From positions 62,001 to 126,000 of the forward strand of contig NZ_JAINFL010000005.1 in NCBI RefSeq assembly GCF_022458895.1: a DNA stretch of 64,000 nucleotides. Direction: 5' to 3'. Source of the stretch: Roseihalotalea indica. GTDB lineage: Bacteria > Bacteroidota > Bacteroidia > Cytophagales > Cyclobacteriaceae. The notes beneath the pieces are model-generated. The model made no database searches, had not been told where the DNA came from, and saw only the letters and a program-made list of their open reading frames with translations. Shown one piece after another: positions 36,190 through 44,995 of this stretch. A program made the position numbers and the translations under genes. Position 1 is the first letter of the stretch, and each line of letters starts with the position of its first letter.

Positions 36190-37152
36190 TTAATACCGAA
36201 GCGTCCAGCTTAATTGAGAGCGGTCGCCCTGGCGGAGCTTATCGAACAGAGTGGGGGCATCGTGAAAATCTGTAGTGGCGGTCAAGAGTTGATCCCAGCG
36301 GTCGTCTTTGAGCAGGTCCAGCACGGTTTGCTTGCGGCGGGCGTAGTTCCAGCGGGCCTGTTGGTGAGGGGGGAGGGTGGATACCTGGGAGCTGATGAGC
36401 CGCTTGCGCTGCTGATGAAAAGTGCCGCCCAGATTAACTTCTACCGGGCGAGTACCGTACCAACTCATTTCTATTACTTTTCCTTCCATGCCGATAGCGT
36501 CGATGCAGGTTTGCAGTCCGGCACTACTACCGCTGGTATGAAAAGCTACATCAAAAGGGTTTTCCTGAGAGGTATAGCTTGTGAAACCCTGTTGCTGGGC
36601 CAGTGTCAAACGTTGTTTGTCATGTTCTGCAATGCATACATGAGTTCCGGGAAATTGACGAGCCAGTTGGGCTACCAACGATCCGACTAAACCCATTCCT
36701 ACTACCAGAATACGATCTCCGGCTGAGATTCTGCTATCCCATACAGCATTTAGGGCTGTTTCCATATTGCTGGCCAGAACGGCTCGCTGCGGTGGAATTT
36801 CATCAGGAATAACAGTTACATCGCCTTCCCGCACTACGCAATGCTGCTGATGAGGGTGTAACAAATGCACGTACTTTCCCTGAAGCGCTTCGCTTCCCTG
36901 AGTAACGCGCCCTACCAGGGAATACCCGTACTTGATCGGAAAGTCAAAACTACCTGCCATATACGGCACTTGCATGGAAGTATGGAGTTCCGGAGGAACC
37001 AGCCCGGAAGCTACTAACTGCTCGGTGCCGCTGCTGATGAGAGAAAATGCAGTTTCAATCAGGCATTCGCCAGACGAACGTGCAGGAAGAGGTTGAGATT
37101 GAAGGGAAGATTTCTGATTAGAAAGATGCCAGAGTGCGTTAGTTTCAGTCAT
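36190..37152 (-). CDS. MDR-family dehydrogenase of the BchC/pterin-cluster type
   Basis: The 320-residue protein is a medium-chain dehydrogenase. The N-terminal half has FSLISSGTEQL, VPYMAGSFDFPIKYGYSLVG and the Rossmann half GDRILVVGMGLVGSLVAQLAR. The SGTE and KYGYxxVG words are those of a subgroup annotated as zinc-type alcohol dehydrogenases, including bacteriochlorophyllide dehydrogenase BchC and proteins found beside pterin genes. The classic catalytic Cys/His zinc set (GxDxH) is not seen. Its start overlaps the RibD_C gene end by 8 bp, so it is the last gene of the GTP cyclohydrolase II operon. The substrate is unknown. Confidence 0.82.
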   Translation of the reverse strand: MTETNALWHLSNQKSSLQSQPLPARSSGECLIETAFSLISSGTEQLVASGLVPPELHTSMQVPYMAGSFDFPIKYGYSLVGRVTQGSEALQGKYVHLLHPHQQHCVVREGDVTVIPDEIPPQRAVLASNMETALNAVWDSRISAGDRILVVGMGLVGSLVAQLARQFPGTHVCIAEHDKQRLTLAQQQGFTSYTSQENPFDVAFHTSGSSAGLQTCIDAIGMEGKVIEMSWYGTRPVEVNLGGTFHQQRKRLISSQVSTLPPHQQARWNYARRKQTVLDLLKDDRWDQLLTATTDFHDAPTLFDKLRQGDRSQLSWTLRY

Positions 37153-38101
37153 GATCCATCTCGCCTACAAACATAAAGGTATCTCCGATGGGCTTAAAGT
37201 AAAAACGGTCAAACTGTACAGCTTCCGTAACCGAAGCAATAGAGGGTAGAGTAAAGCTATCCAGTCCTGAGCCGAAAATCAGCGGGGCAATATGGAGTTG
37301 CAGAATGTCAATCGACTTTTGAGCTAGAAAGTTAGAGGTCGTAGTGGAACCACCTTCTACATAGACCGAATACAACCCTTTCTCAAATAAAAGTGATAGG
37401 ATATCGGTGCAGGGAATTTTTCCGTCAGAATCGGGGGGCAGCTGCGAGTATTCGGCATTTTGTAAGCAGGGGTCATCTCCAGTACCAATGATAAGCACGG
37501 GTTCCTCGCTCTGCGCTTGTAAACTGCTGAAATCACTCTCGGTAGAGCACAGAACAACTTTGCGGGGATTCTTTCCTTCTACCAATCGTACCGTCAGGGC
37601 CGGATGATCGTAGTTAAGAGTGTGCGACCCAATCAGGATGCTGGAACACAGGGCTCGCATCCGATGGGCATGCACCAGATTATCTTCATTGCCAATCCAT
37701 TTGGAATCTCCTTCCCGGGTAGCAATTTTTCCGTCCAGCGACTGAGCAAAGTGCGTGATAGCAATAGCTCTTTTCCGTTCTTTTGCCTTTAGCGGTAAAA
37801 AGCAGTAAGGCATGTAGGTAGCTAGAAAATCGATAATCTCTTCATCGAGCTCATACACATAATCCAGTACCAGAACGGTGCTCTCCAGATAGAATACTGT
37901 TGATTTATGATGTTGTATTTCGGCTTCAGGGTCAACCATTACAAGCACCAGCGAGCTTTGGGAGTCGGGCACCGGCAGGCGATTTACATATACTTCACAT
38001 TTTTCTCCAAAGTTGATAAAGCAAAACCTGATGGTTTCCGAACTCTTGGAAATGGTTTCTTTCAGTAGGAGTAATCCCCGCCAGTACGTCGCTAATGCCA
38101 T
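37145..38101 (-). CDS. RibD C-terminal-domain reductase with N-terminal extension
   Basis: This protein has 318 residues. The C-terminal 210 form a RibD_C/DHFR-like reductase: THFAQSLDGKIATREGDSKWIGNEDNLVHAHRMRA, SSILIGSHTLNYDHPALTVR, YVEGGSTTTSNFL and IAPLIFGSG. The first 110 residues are unlike the RibD deaminase: there is no HAE or PCxxC zinc motif, so it cannot do the deamination step. Family members reduce the ribosyl group of a pyrimidine or a pterin-like intermediate with NADPH. It lies 6 bp after the ribA-like gene, so the pair is co-transcribed. Confidence 0.85.
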   Translation of the reverse strand: MALATYWRGLLLLKETISKSSETIRFCFINFGEKCEVYVNRLPVPDSQSSLVLVMVDPEAEIQHHKSTVFYLESTVLVLDYVYELDEEIIDFLATYMPYCFLPLKAKERKRAIAITHFAQSLDGKIATREGDSKWIGNEDNLVHAHRMRALCSSILIGSHTLNYDHPALTVRLVEGKNPRKVVLCSTESDFSSLQAQSEEPVLIIGTGDDPCLQNAEYSQLPPDSDGKIPCTDILSLLFEKGLYSVYVEGGSTTTSNFLAQKSIDILQLHIAPLIFGSGLDSFTLPSIASVTEAVQFDRFYFKPIGDTFMFVGEMDHD

Positions 38102-38107
38102 AAAAAA

Positions 38108-38725
38108 TCAGTGTGCGTTATTGTTGTTGTTTGATAAATTTATCATATGCCCCATAAGCGTCTGCTTTGTTTTCAGGTACTGTAAATTTTCCTGATGGGG
38201 TTTTATTTCTAGAGGAACCCGGTCGACCAGTTCAATACCTGAGCTGGCAAAGCTGACAACTTTTTCCGGATTATTGGTCATCAGTTTGATGGATGTAACA
38301 TTCAGGTCTTTCAGCATCTTGATAGCAATATCGTACTCTCGCTCATCAATCTCAAAGCCCAGATGTAAGTTGGCTTCAGCGGTGTTTAAGCCTTCGTCTT
38401 GCAGGTTATAGGCTTTCATTTTATTAATCAGGCCAATGCCTCGCCCTTCCTGCCGCAAATAAATAATAACTCCTCCTTCTTCACCAATCCGGCGCATCGC
38501 CTCGTGCAGTTGCTCACCGCAATCACAGCGCAAGGAGCCAAATACATCACCGGTCATGCATTCTGAATGGATACGAACCAATACTGTTTTTGAAACATCG
38601 GTTTTCTCTCTAACCATAGCAATATGCGGCATTGGGTTATTTTCCTCGTCAGCATAAGCAATGATTTTAAATGTGCCATAAGGGGTGGGAATTGGGGTTT
38701 CTGCCTGTCGTTGTAGGGGCTTCAT
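38108..38725 (-). CDS. ribA: GTP cyclohydrolase II, stand-alone
   Basis: From the ATG at 38725 there are 205 residues, the length of E. coli RibA. Signatures are complete: VRIHSECMTGDVFGSLRCDCGEQL, whose three cysteines bind zinc, the YLRQEGRGIGL stretch with the catalytic Arg, and KLMTNNPEKV. It would open GTP to 2,5-diamino-6-ribosylamino-pyrimidinone phosphate and formate. It heads an operon with a RibD_C reductase and an MDR dehydrogenase rather than riboflavin genes. No FMN riboswitch is seen upstream. A hairpin CAGCAG/CTGCTG (38743-38767) lies in the leader. Confidence 0.93.
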   Translation of the reverse strand: MKPLQRQAETPIPTPYGTFKIIAYADEENNPMPHIAMVREKTDVSKTVLVRIHSECMTGDVFGSLRCDCGEQLHEAMRRIGEEGGVIIYLRQEGRGIGLINKMKAYNLQDEGLNTAEANLHLGFEIDEREYDIAIKMLKDLNVTSIKLMTNNPEKVVSFASSGIELVDRVPLEIKPHQENLQYLKTKQTLMGHMINLSNNNNNAH

Positions 38726-38965
38726 AAGTATCAAAATCCTCCCAGCAGCGCAAAGAAGCATCTGCTGCATCTAAATAGTAACTAACAATTTGTAAACATA
38801 CGGAGTATCCGACTGATTTCCCAACCAAAGAAAGCGGAGAGATACTCCTTGGTAGCAACGGGTTCGCCTGAAGAAAGTTAACCTACCGGTAATATGGTTT
38901 TACAAAAATCCGTAACTTTCTGTCTACCTAAAAATAATACTTCTTGCTACTACACTCCTTATCCC

Positions 38966-39910
38966 ATGAACCAATCTATTGTAGTGATCGGCAGTTCTAA
39001 CATAGACATGATCGCCCAGGTTTCTCATTTTCCCAAACCCGGCGAAACGGTCGGTAACGCCCAATATAGCCAGGCCTATGGTGGAAAAGGAGCTAATCAG
39101 GCAGTGGCTGCTGCTCGGGCCGGTGGAGGAGTTACCTTCATTACCAGCGTAGGCCATGATCTGTTTGGGCAAACCATGCTTCAAAATTTCATCAATGAAG
39201 GAATCAATACTGATTACATCGTTCAGCAGCGACAGACCCCTAGCGGTACGGCCCTTATTCTGGTAAACGAAGCCGGAGAGAATTGCATTGCCGTAGCACC
39301 AGGGGCTAATGCCGAACTTTCTTCTCAACTTATTGACGAGGCCCGCATTGCAATTTCCGGAGCCGAGATCATTCTGCTTCAATTGGAAATCCCGGTGGAA
39401 ACAGTCTCTTATGTAGCAGACTTGGCTAGCAGCTTAGGAAAAAAGGTGATGCTGAACCCGGCACCAGCTCAGGCTTTAGATGATAGTCTGCTCAAAAAAC
39501 TTCATTTTTTGGTGCTGAATGAAACTGAGGCTGAATTGCTAGTGGGGCATCCGGTACAAAATCAGCAGCAGGTTGCCGAGGCCGCTCAGCAACTGCTGCA
39601 AAAGCGGATAGAAACCGTTATCATTACGCTGGGGGCACGAGGGGCTTATTTTGCTACTCGTCGCGAGCAACAGATGGTGCCAGCCTACCGGGTGCAGCCG
39701 GTAGATACTACCGGGGCGGGCGATGTGTTTTGTGGCGCTTTAGCCACAGCTCTATCCAAAGGGCAAAAACTGGCTACAGCGGTACAGTTTGCCAATGCTG
39801 CGGCTGGTCTGGCCACAACCAAACTGGGAGCCCAACCATCGGCACCTACCGAAGATGCCGTAAAAGCCTTGATCAAAGAATACGCCTTCCAGCAGGAAGT
39901 GGATTTTTGA
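38966..39910 (+). CDS. rbsK: Ribokinase (PfkB family)
   Basis: From the ATG at 38966 the protein has 314 residues (an upstream frame from 38894 looks like leader). IVVIGSSNIDMIAQVSHFPKPGETV and QAYGGKGANQAVAAARAGG are the ribokinase N-terminal signatures, and VDTTGAGDVFCGALATAL holds the catalytic Asp and the anion hole. GKKVMLNPAPAQ is also typical. It phosphorylates ribose or a related sugar in the cytoplasm. It is divergent from the ribA-like gene and not linked to ribose transport genes here. Confidence 0.9.
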   Translation: MNQSIVVIGSSNIDMIAQVSHFPKPGETVGNAQYSQAYGGKGANQAVAAARAGGGVTFITSVGHDLFGQTMLQNFINEGINTDYIVQQRQTPSGTALILVNEAGENCIAVAPGANAELSSQLIDEARIAISGAEIILLQLEIPVETVSYVADLASSLGKKVMLNPAPAQALDDSLLKKLHFLVLNETEAELLVGHPVQNQQQVAEAAQQLLQKRIETVIITLGARGAYFATRREQQMVPAYRVQPVDTTGAGDVFCGALATALSKGQKLATAVQFANAAAGLATTKLGAQPSAPTEDAVKALIKEYAFQQEVDF

Positions 39911-40118
39911 TAGCATATTAGCTTGATTTAGTGTTATTATTTAGCGTAATAATTCCATTAGTTGGGGCATTATTCCTCATGTTGTTAATTAAGTTATTTA
40001 GCATTATGAGCATAAAAATCTGTATAATGCTCATTTTAAGCCTGTTTTATCCTTAAAATTTTTGTGGCACATCATTTTCATGGGTATTGGTAATTATTCA
40101 CCATTAACCCTCTTACTC

Positions 40119-41000
40119 ATGGAAAAATATGCTTTTATTTTATCAGTTGGTGTTTTGTTTGTAGGCTGCAACCACCAAGAACTGGAAAACAAACTGACCG
40201 AACTGGAAGCCGAGCGCCAGGAAATGATGGCGGCAACCGAATATAAAGATGCGACCATCACCAAATTCATGGAATCGATGGCATCAGTAGAAAACAATCT
40301 GCGGGAAATTCGCGCCCGAGAGATGAACATTGAGGTGACTCAGGGCGAAAAGGACTTGTCTACCGAAGAAACTGAAAAGCGCATTGTTGCCGATATTGAA
40401 GCTATTGACGCGCTGCTAGCCGAAAACCGTAAAACGATCCAACGTTTAAATCAACAACTGGCTGGAGCTTACGGTAAAAATGCCAAGTTGAACAAAACCA
40501 TGACTAAGCTGAAGGATGACCTGATGCAGGAAATCCAACAACGTGAAACCGAGATCAGCAGCCTGAAAAGCACACTGGTGGCTATGGAAATGAAGATTGA
40601 TACGCTCAATACTAATGTAGCTGATCTGGAAAAAACCAATATCTCTAAAGACTCGCTGATTCAGGAGCGAATCACTGAACTGCACGAAGCATACTTCATT
40701 GCCGGAACCTCTAAAGAGCTTGAGGAGAAGTCAGTGATTGATAAGCGAGGTGGAATCTTAGGTTTAGGCCGCACTACCACTTTGGCTGATAACTATAATG
40801 CTGGGGAATTCACCAAAATTGATACCCGCGAGCAAATTACCTTTCCATTACCTAGTGAGCACGTGAAACTGGCGACCGCTCACCCAGCCGGTTCATATCA
40901 GATCAAACACGATGACTCTTCTGAATCTGCCAACCTGATTATTCAAGACCCCGAAAAATTCTGGGAATCCTCTAAGTACCTGGTTATGGTTGTAAAATAA
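40119..41000 (+). CDS. Coiled-coil lipoprotein
   Basis: The ATG at 40119 gives 293 residues with lipobox LFVGC (Cys at residue 16). Residues about 18-205 are a long coiled coil rich in Glu, Lys and Ala (for example LENKLTELEAERQEMM). The C-terminal 85 residues are globular, containing GGILGLGRTTTLADNYNAGEF and ending in a stretch with LVMVV. It resembles uncharacterised Bacteroidota lipoproteins; an envelope-spacer or scaffold role is possible but unproved. The earlier in-frame ATG at 40062 would bury the signal peptide. Confidence 0.75.
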   Translation: MEKYAFILSVGVLFVGCNHQELENKLTELEAERQEMMAATEYKDATITKFMESMASVENNLREIRAREMNIEVTQGEKDLSTEETEKRIVADIEAIDALLAENRKTIQRLNQQLAGAYGKNAKLNKTMTKLKDDLMQEIQQRETEISSLKSTLVAMEMKIDTLNTNVADLEKTNISKDSLIQERITELHEAYFIAGTSKELEEKSVIDKRGGILGLGRTTTLADNYNAGEFTKIDTREQITFPLPSEHVKLATAHPAGSYQIKHDDSSESANLIIQDPEKFWESSKYLVMVVK

Positions 41001-41015
41001 GAAAGTAGGAAGCAA

Positions 41016-41063
41016 GAGGCTGGGATTTATAGAATCTAAATTCCAGCCTCCAGCCTCCAGCCT
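41016..41063. repeat. Hairpin with CCAGCCT heptamer array (3 units)
   Basis: GAGGCTGG (41016-41023) pairs with CCAGCCTC (41043-41050) and the stem continues inward over ATTTA/TAAAT with one G-T pair, giving a 14-bp stem and 7-nt loop. CCAGCCT then repeats three times (41043-41063), extending the right arm. It lies between the convergent coiled-coil lipoprotein and amidohydrolase genes. No U tract. Confidence 0.7.
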
Positions 41064-41074
41064 CCGTTTTCCAT

Positions 41075-42733
41075 TCACCTTCCTTTCTGATACACAACCT
41101 CGCCTCCTACCACCGTCATAGTAATCTGCGTTTCCCGTATGTCTTCCGGAGTTTCTTCAAGCAGATTCTGATCCATCACGGTAAAATCGGCTAGCTTACC
41201 GGCTTCCAGAGTTCCTTTCAGGTTTTCCTCAAAAGAGGCATAAGCGGCGTTAATTGTGTAAGCCCGCAATGCTTCTTCTACACTGATTTTTTGTTCAGGC
41301 ACCCATCCTTCGGGATTCTGCCCGTCCAGTGTACGGCGGGTAACTGCCGCGTAAATACCCTCCAGCGGGGTAGGAGGTGCCACAAACCAGTCGCTGCCGA
41401 AAGCGATGCGGGTTCCGGCATCCAGCAGGGATCGGAAAGCATAGGTGGTTTTGCTGCGTTCAGGTCCGATTACTTTTTCTGCCCAGCGCCCATCATCAAT
41501 AGCATGATAGGGTTGCATGCTGGCAATAACGTTCATTTCAGCAAGGCGGGGAATATCATTCGGAGCAATGTGCTGCACATGCTCAATACGGAAGCGGCGG
41601 TCACGTTCACCGTTTTCCTGAATTACTCGTTCGTAGGTATCCAGCAGCAAACGGATGGCCCGGTCGCCAATAGCGTGAATCATGAGCTGCATCCCGGCAC
41701 TATCGGCCTTTTTTGCCCATTCGTACATTTGCTCGGGTTCAGTCACCAGCAAACCCGATTCGGTGGGAGCATCAGTAAACGGTTGAAGAAAAGCAGCTGT
41801 ATGCGACCCTAACGAGCCATCCATAAAGCCTTTCAGTACTCCAATCCGCAACCATTTATCTCCTCGGCCTTGTTCTTTTACCTTGGTTACTAACGACTCC
41901 CACTCCCGGATTGGCATACCGGCGTAAATACGGGTTTTAAGGTGGCCTTGCTGGTGAAATCGCTCCAGCACATCCAGGTCATCGCTCATGTGGTGTACTG
42001 AAGTAACACCCTGCTCAGCTACGTAGCGCATAGCCGCTTCCAGGGCTCGATCTTTCAGTTGATCGGTGGGTTCGGGCATTTTCTGATCTACCAAAGCCAT
42101 AGCATTATCTTTCAATACCCCGGTCAGGTTATTTTCCTCATCCCGGATGATCTCTCCCCCTTCAACATCGGCAGCATCGCTATTGACTCTGGCAAATTTG
42201 AGCGCAGCCGTATTCGCCAATGCCATATGTCCATCCAGACGATTAATCCAGACCGGATTCTGCTGAGTTACGGAATCTATCCAGTTGCGGTGAGGGAGTT
42301 CGCCACCCCAGTTCTCATGGTCCCAGTCGCCTCCGGTAATCCAGGTGCCTGGCTCAACGGTTTTGGCAAAATCCCGGATGCGGCTAATGAATTCTTCGGG
42401 GGTGGAAGCATCGCGCAGTTGTACAGACGAAAGTCGGGATCCACCAGTGACAAAGTGAGTGTGAGCATCGATGAACCCTGGAGTAACAAACTGCTTGTTC
42501 AGGTCAAGAACTTGGGTGCTGTCGCCAATATAAGCTTCAATCTCCCGGTCGGTGCCCACTGCCATGATGGTGTCGCCGCCAATAGCCAGGGCTTGGGCTT
42601 CGGGTTGGCTGGGATTTCCGGTCCAGATGGTAGCATTGGTAATGACAAAGGTAGCTGGCATATCAGGTGTGGTTTGGCAGTGCGTTAGCAGAAAAGCACT
42701 AAAAAGTAAACGGATTAGATGGACGGTTTTCAT
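41075..42733 (-). CDS. YtcJ-type amidohydrolase lipoprotein
   Basis: This is a 552-residue protein (ATG at 42733) with signal sequence MKTVHLIRLLFSAFLLTHC and lipobox LTHC. The amidohydrolase-3 fold shows FVTPGFIDAHTHFVTGG (metal HxH), GGDWDHENWGG, LMIHAIGDRAIRL, FRIEHVQHIAP and the C-terminal metal aspartate in IAFGSDWFVAPPTP. Such proteins hydrolyse amides or cyclic imides; the substrate is unknown. The lipoprotein signal puts it on the outer face of a membrane. Confidence 0.9.
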   Translation of the reverse strand: MKTVHLIRLLFSAFLLTHCQTTPDMPATFVITNATIWTGNPSQPEAQALAIGGDTIMAVGTDREIEAYIGDSTQVLDLNKQFVTPGFIDAHTHFVTGGSRLSSVQLRDASTPEEFISRIRDFAKTVEPGTWITGGDWDHENWGGELPHRNWIDSVTQQNPVWINRLDGHMALANTAALKFARVNSDAADVEGGEIIRDEENNLTGVLKDNAMALVDQKMPEPTDQLKDRALEAAMRYVAEQGVTSVHHMSDDLDVLERFHQQGHLKTRIYAGMPIREWESLVTKVKEQGRGDKWLRIGVLKGFMDGSLGSHTAAFLQPFTDAPTESGLLVTEPEQMYEWAKKADSAGMQLMIHAIGDRAIRLLLDTYERVIQENGERDRRFRIEHVQHIAPNDIPRLAEMNVIASMQPYHAIDDGRWAEKVIGPERSKTTYAFRSLLDAGTRIAFGSDWFVAPPTPLEGIYAAVTRRTLDGQNPEGWVPEQKISVEEALRAYTINAAYASFEENLKGTLEAGKLADFTVMDQNLLEETPEDIRETQITMTVVGGEVVYQKGR

Positions 42734-42789
42734 ACAGCCTAAAAGATACAAAAAACAATGAATTAGCGAATTGGTTGGAAAAGAAGGAG

Positions 42790-42905
42790 TGAAAGAGTTG
42801 TGAAGGGAAAGACGGAGGCGGGTGAAGGAGGTTAGGAGTCAGAAGACTGAAGTCGGAACCGTACTTAAACCAATAATCAACAATTTAACAATTAAGCAAT
42901 AAAAC
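42790..42905. repeat. Repeat element upstream of the Gfo/Idh/MocA gene
   Basis: The G-rich part GAGTCAGAAGACTGAAGTCGG (about 42836-42856) is followed by a run of CAAT words (about 42870-42895) such as CAACAATTTAACAATT. The same CAAT-rich text, AACAATTAACAATTTAGCAAT, recurs at 44141-44161 just after the same gene, so the gene is flanked by related elements. Confidence 0.45.
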
Positions 42906-42914
42906 AAACACTAC

Positions 42915-44024
42915 ATGAACCGACGTAATTTTACTCGTACGTTAGCCGTAGGGGCCGGAGCTTCTGCACTGTATTCGCCATTATCGTATGCGGCCCGCCA
43001 GCGGGTTCCACCAGAAGATAAGTTAGGAATTGCTTTGGTAGGGTTAGGCGGCTACAGTACCGGACAGCTGGGACCAGCCTTACAGGAAACAGAGAACTGT
43101 TATCTGGCTGGAGTAGTAACCGGAACCCCAGAGAAAGAAAAGATATGGGCTGACAAATACGGCATTCCGGAAAAGAATATCTACAACTACGACACCTTTG
43201 ACCAGATTGCCGATAACGAAGATATTGATATTATTTACGTGGTGCTGCCCAATTCCATGCACGCCGAATACACCATTCGTGCTGCTGAAGCGGGAAAACA
43301 CGTGATTTGTGAAAAGCCTATGGCAATGAATGAGGAGGAGTGTCGGCAAATGATAGAAGCCTGCGAAAAAGCGGGAGTAAAACTATCCATTGGCTACCGG
43401 CTTCATTTTGAGCCTCATAATCAGAAAGTGATGCAAATGGCCAGTGAGCAATCATTGGGCGAAATCAACTTCGTACGGTGTGGCGCAGGCTACCGCATGG
43501 GCGACAACTGGGATCAGTGGAGACTCAAGAAAGATCTGGCCGGTACCGGTGCTTTAGGGAATATGGGCGTGTATGCCATTCAGGGAGCTTTATATGCCGT
43601 GGGTGAAAATCCTATCTATGTAAGAGCGCAGGAATTTAAAACCATGCCCGAGAAGTTTAAAGAAGTAGATGAAACCGTGAGCTTCCAGTTTGAATTTCCG
43701 AGCGGAGCGGTAGCTAACTGCGAAACCAGCCACAACGCCAGCATGAACTATCTTTACGTGACTGCCGACGAAGGCTGGATGCAATTAGACCCATTTTCAC
43801 CGTATGGGGGTATTAAAGGTACAACGAACCAGGGGCCAATGAATCTTCCTCAGGTAAACCAGCAGGCCCGGCAAATGGATGATTTTGCGGCGCGCATTAT
43901 GAACGACGAGAAAACCCCGGTTCCCGGCGAGATGGGCATGCGAGACGTTCAGATTATAGAGGGTATCCTGAAGTCCATTGAGAATGGTGGCGAAAAAGTG
44001 CCTTTGGAAAAACTAGCTTTTTAA
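42915..44024 (+). CDS. Tat-exported Gfo/Idh/MocA oxidoreductase (GFOR-like)
   Basis: The 369-residue protein has a twin-arginine signal (MNRRNFTRTLAVGAGASAL). The Rossmann part starts LGIALVGLGGYSTGQLGPAL; CEKPMAM (EKP at 133-135, Lys134) is the catalytic motif of the family. GYRLHFEPHNQKV and GTGALGNMGVYAIQGALY are typical of glucose-fructose oxidoreductases. Such enzymes use tightly bound NAD(P) to oxidise sugars in the periplasm. It is monocistronic and flanked on both sides by CAAT-rich repeats. Confidence 0.9.
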   Translation: MNRRNFTRTLAVGAGASALYSPLSYAARQRVPPEDKLGIALVGLGGYSTGQLGPALQETENCYLAGVVTGTPEKEKIWADKYGIPEKNIYNYDTFDQIADNEDIDIIYVVLPNSMHAEYTIRAAEAGKHVICEKPMAMNEEECRQMIEACEKAGVKLSIGYRLHFEPHNQKVMQMASEQSLGEINFVRCGAGYRMGDNWDQWRLKKDLAGTGALGNMGVYAIQGALYAVGENPIYVRAQEFKTMPEKFKEVDETVSFQFEFPSGAVANCETSHNASMNYLYVTADEGWMQLDPFSPYGGIKGTTNQGPMNLPQVNQQARQMDDFAARIMNDEKTPVPGEMGMRDVQIIEGILKSIENGGEKVPLEKLAF

Positions 44025-44036
44025 AGGGTGGAATGA

Positions 44037-44168
44037 TAGAGTCGGGAGCTTGGCGGTGGGTGCTTGGAGTAACTGGAGAACGGACCTCGAACATATATAA
44101 CACTGAACTGAGAGGGGACGATTTCCATCTCTTAGTTCAGAACAATTAACAATTTAGCAATCAGCCAT
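44037..44168. repeat. Repeat element with hairpin downstream of the Gfo/Idh/MocA gene
   Basis: CTGAACTGAGAG (44103-44114) pairs with CTCTTAGTTCAG (44129-44140) at 11 of 12 positions, loop 14 nt, 78 bp after the stop codon. The CAAT-rich text after it matches that upstream of the gene (42870-42905). No U tract. Confidence 0.5.
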
Positions 44169-44294
44169 CTAACAATAGAGTCACCAATCCATTGAGCAAT
44201 CAGCAATTATTTTGTAATATTACCGATATCAAGATCATTTAAGTGATTAGGTACGTATAGATTAATAGTATAAACTTTTTAAACTCAGATAATT

Positions 44295-44714
44295 ATGGAC
44301 TTATCCGATATTTTTGGAAAAAAGAAGAAAAAAAGCACGTTTCCAAACCTGGAAGCCCTGAAAACCATCAGCTTTATTACCGGCTCGGCTTTAGCGCTAA
44401 ACAAAGCACTGAAGGCGAAAATACATGAGCAGCAGAAAGTACTCTTCAAAAAGCAGTATGAGCAGGAAAAGAAAGAGGAAGAGTTTGTGATGCTAATCGC
44501 TGGATTTGTGGGTGGTTTGGTAGCGGGTGCCATTACAGCCCTGCTGGTCGCTCCTCAGCCGGGTGATGAGTTCCGTCAGCGGATCATCGGTATGTTTGGT
44601 AATGGGCACGACGAGGAAACCGCCATTAAAGAGGCTTCTCAAAAAGCCGAAGAACTTGCCGAAACTGCCAAGCTAAAAGCTGAGAGAGCCGAGCGCAACA
44701 TTAGCGATAACTAG
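44295..44714 (+). CDS. YtxH-domain membrane protein
   Basis: A 139-residue protein with one transmembrane segment and the YtxH signature MLIAGFVGGLVAGAITALLVAPQPGDEFRQRI (about 66-98). A lysine-rich N-terminus (DIFGKKKKKSTF) precedes a basic helical stretch, and the C-terminus is an Ala/Glu helix (EASQKAEELAETAKLKAERAERN). YtxH proteins are induced by stress and starvation in Firmicutes. The gene ends in a strong terminator. Confidence 0.85.
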   Translation: MDLSDIFGKKKKKSTFPNLEALKTISFITGSALALNKALKAKIHEQQKVLFKKQYEQEKKEEEFVMLIAGFVGGLVAGAITALLVAPQPGDEFRQRIIGMFGNGHDEETAIKEASQKAEELAETAKLKAERAERNISDN

Positions 44715-44780
44715 AAAGCTTCGGTTCATTTAATTAGTACATAGCATTGATAGGCAAGGGTAATAAGTTACCAGTTGCCG

Positions 44781-44818
44781 AAAGAAAAGGACGCTTGTAA
44801 GAGTGTCCTTTTCTTTTT
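44781..44818 (+). terminator. Rho-independent terminator of the ytxH-like gene
   Basis: AAAGAAAAGGAC (44781-44792) and GTCCTTTTCTTT (44805-44816) make a perfect 12-bp stem with a 12-nt loop, followed by TT and a T-rich run. The purine-rich left arm also gives U residues on the minus strand. Confidence 0.9.
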
Positions 44819-44995
44819 ATGACACTTTTCGGAAAACCACTATCATGCAGCTATTTCCTGGAAGTGTGATCAATCATTTGAAGATCCATCAGTAGGGTTT
44901 TCTAAGAGAAAGATATCTTTCTATACGAATAAAAAACGCTACAACCTTTTCCAGCACCTTAGTGTCCTTAATCCAAATCAATAGTACAATATCGT

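Noticed and set aside
38726..38893. FMN riboswitch upstream of the ribA-like gene
   Set aside because: I looked for the RFN conserved words and found none; only a short CAGCAG/CTGCTG hairpin is present.
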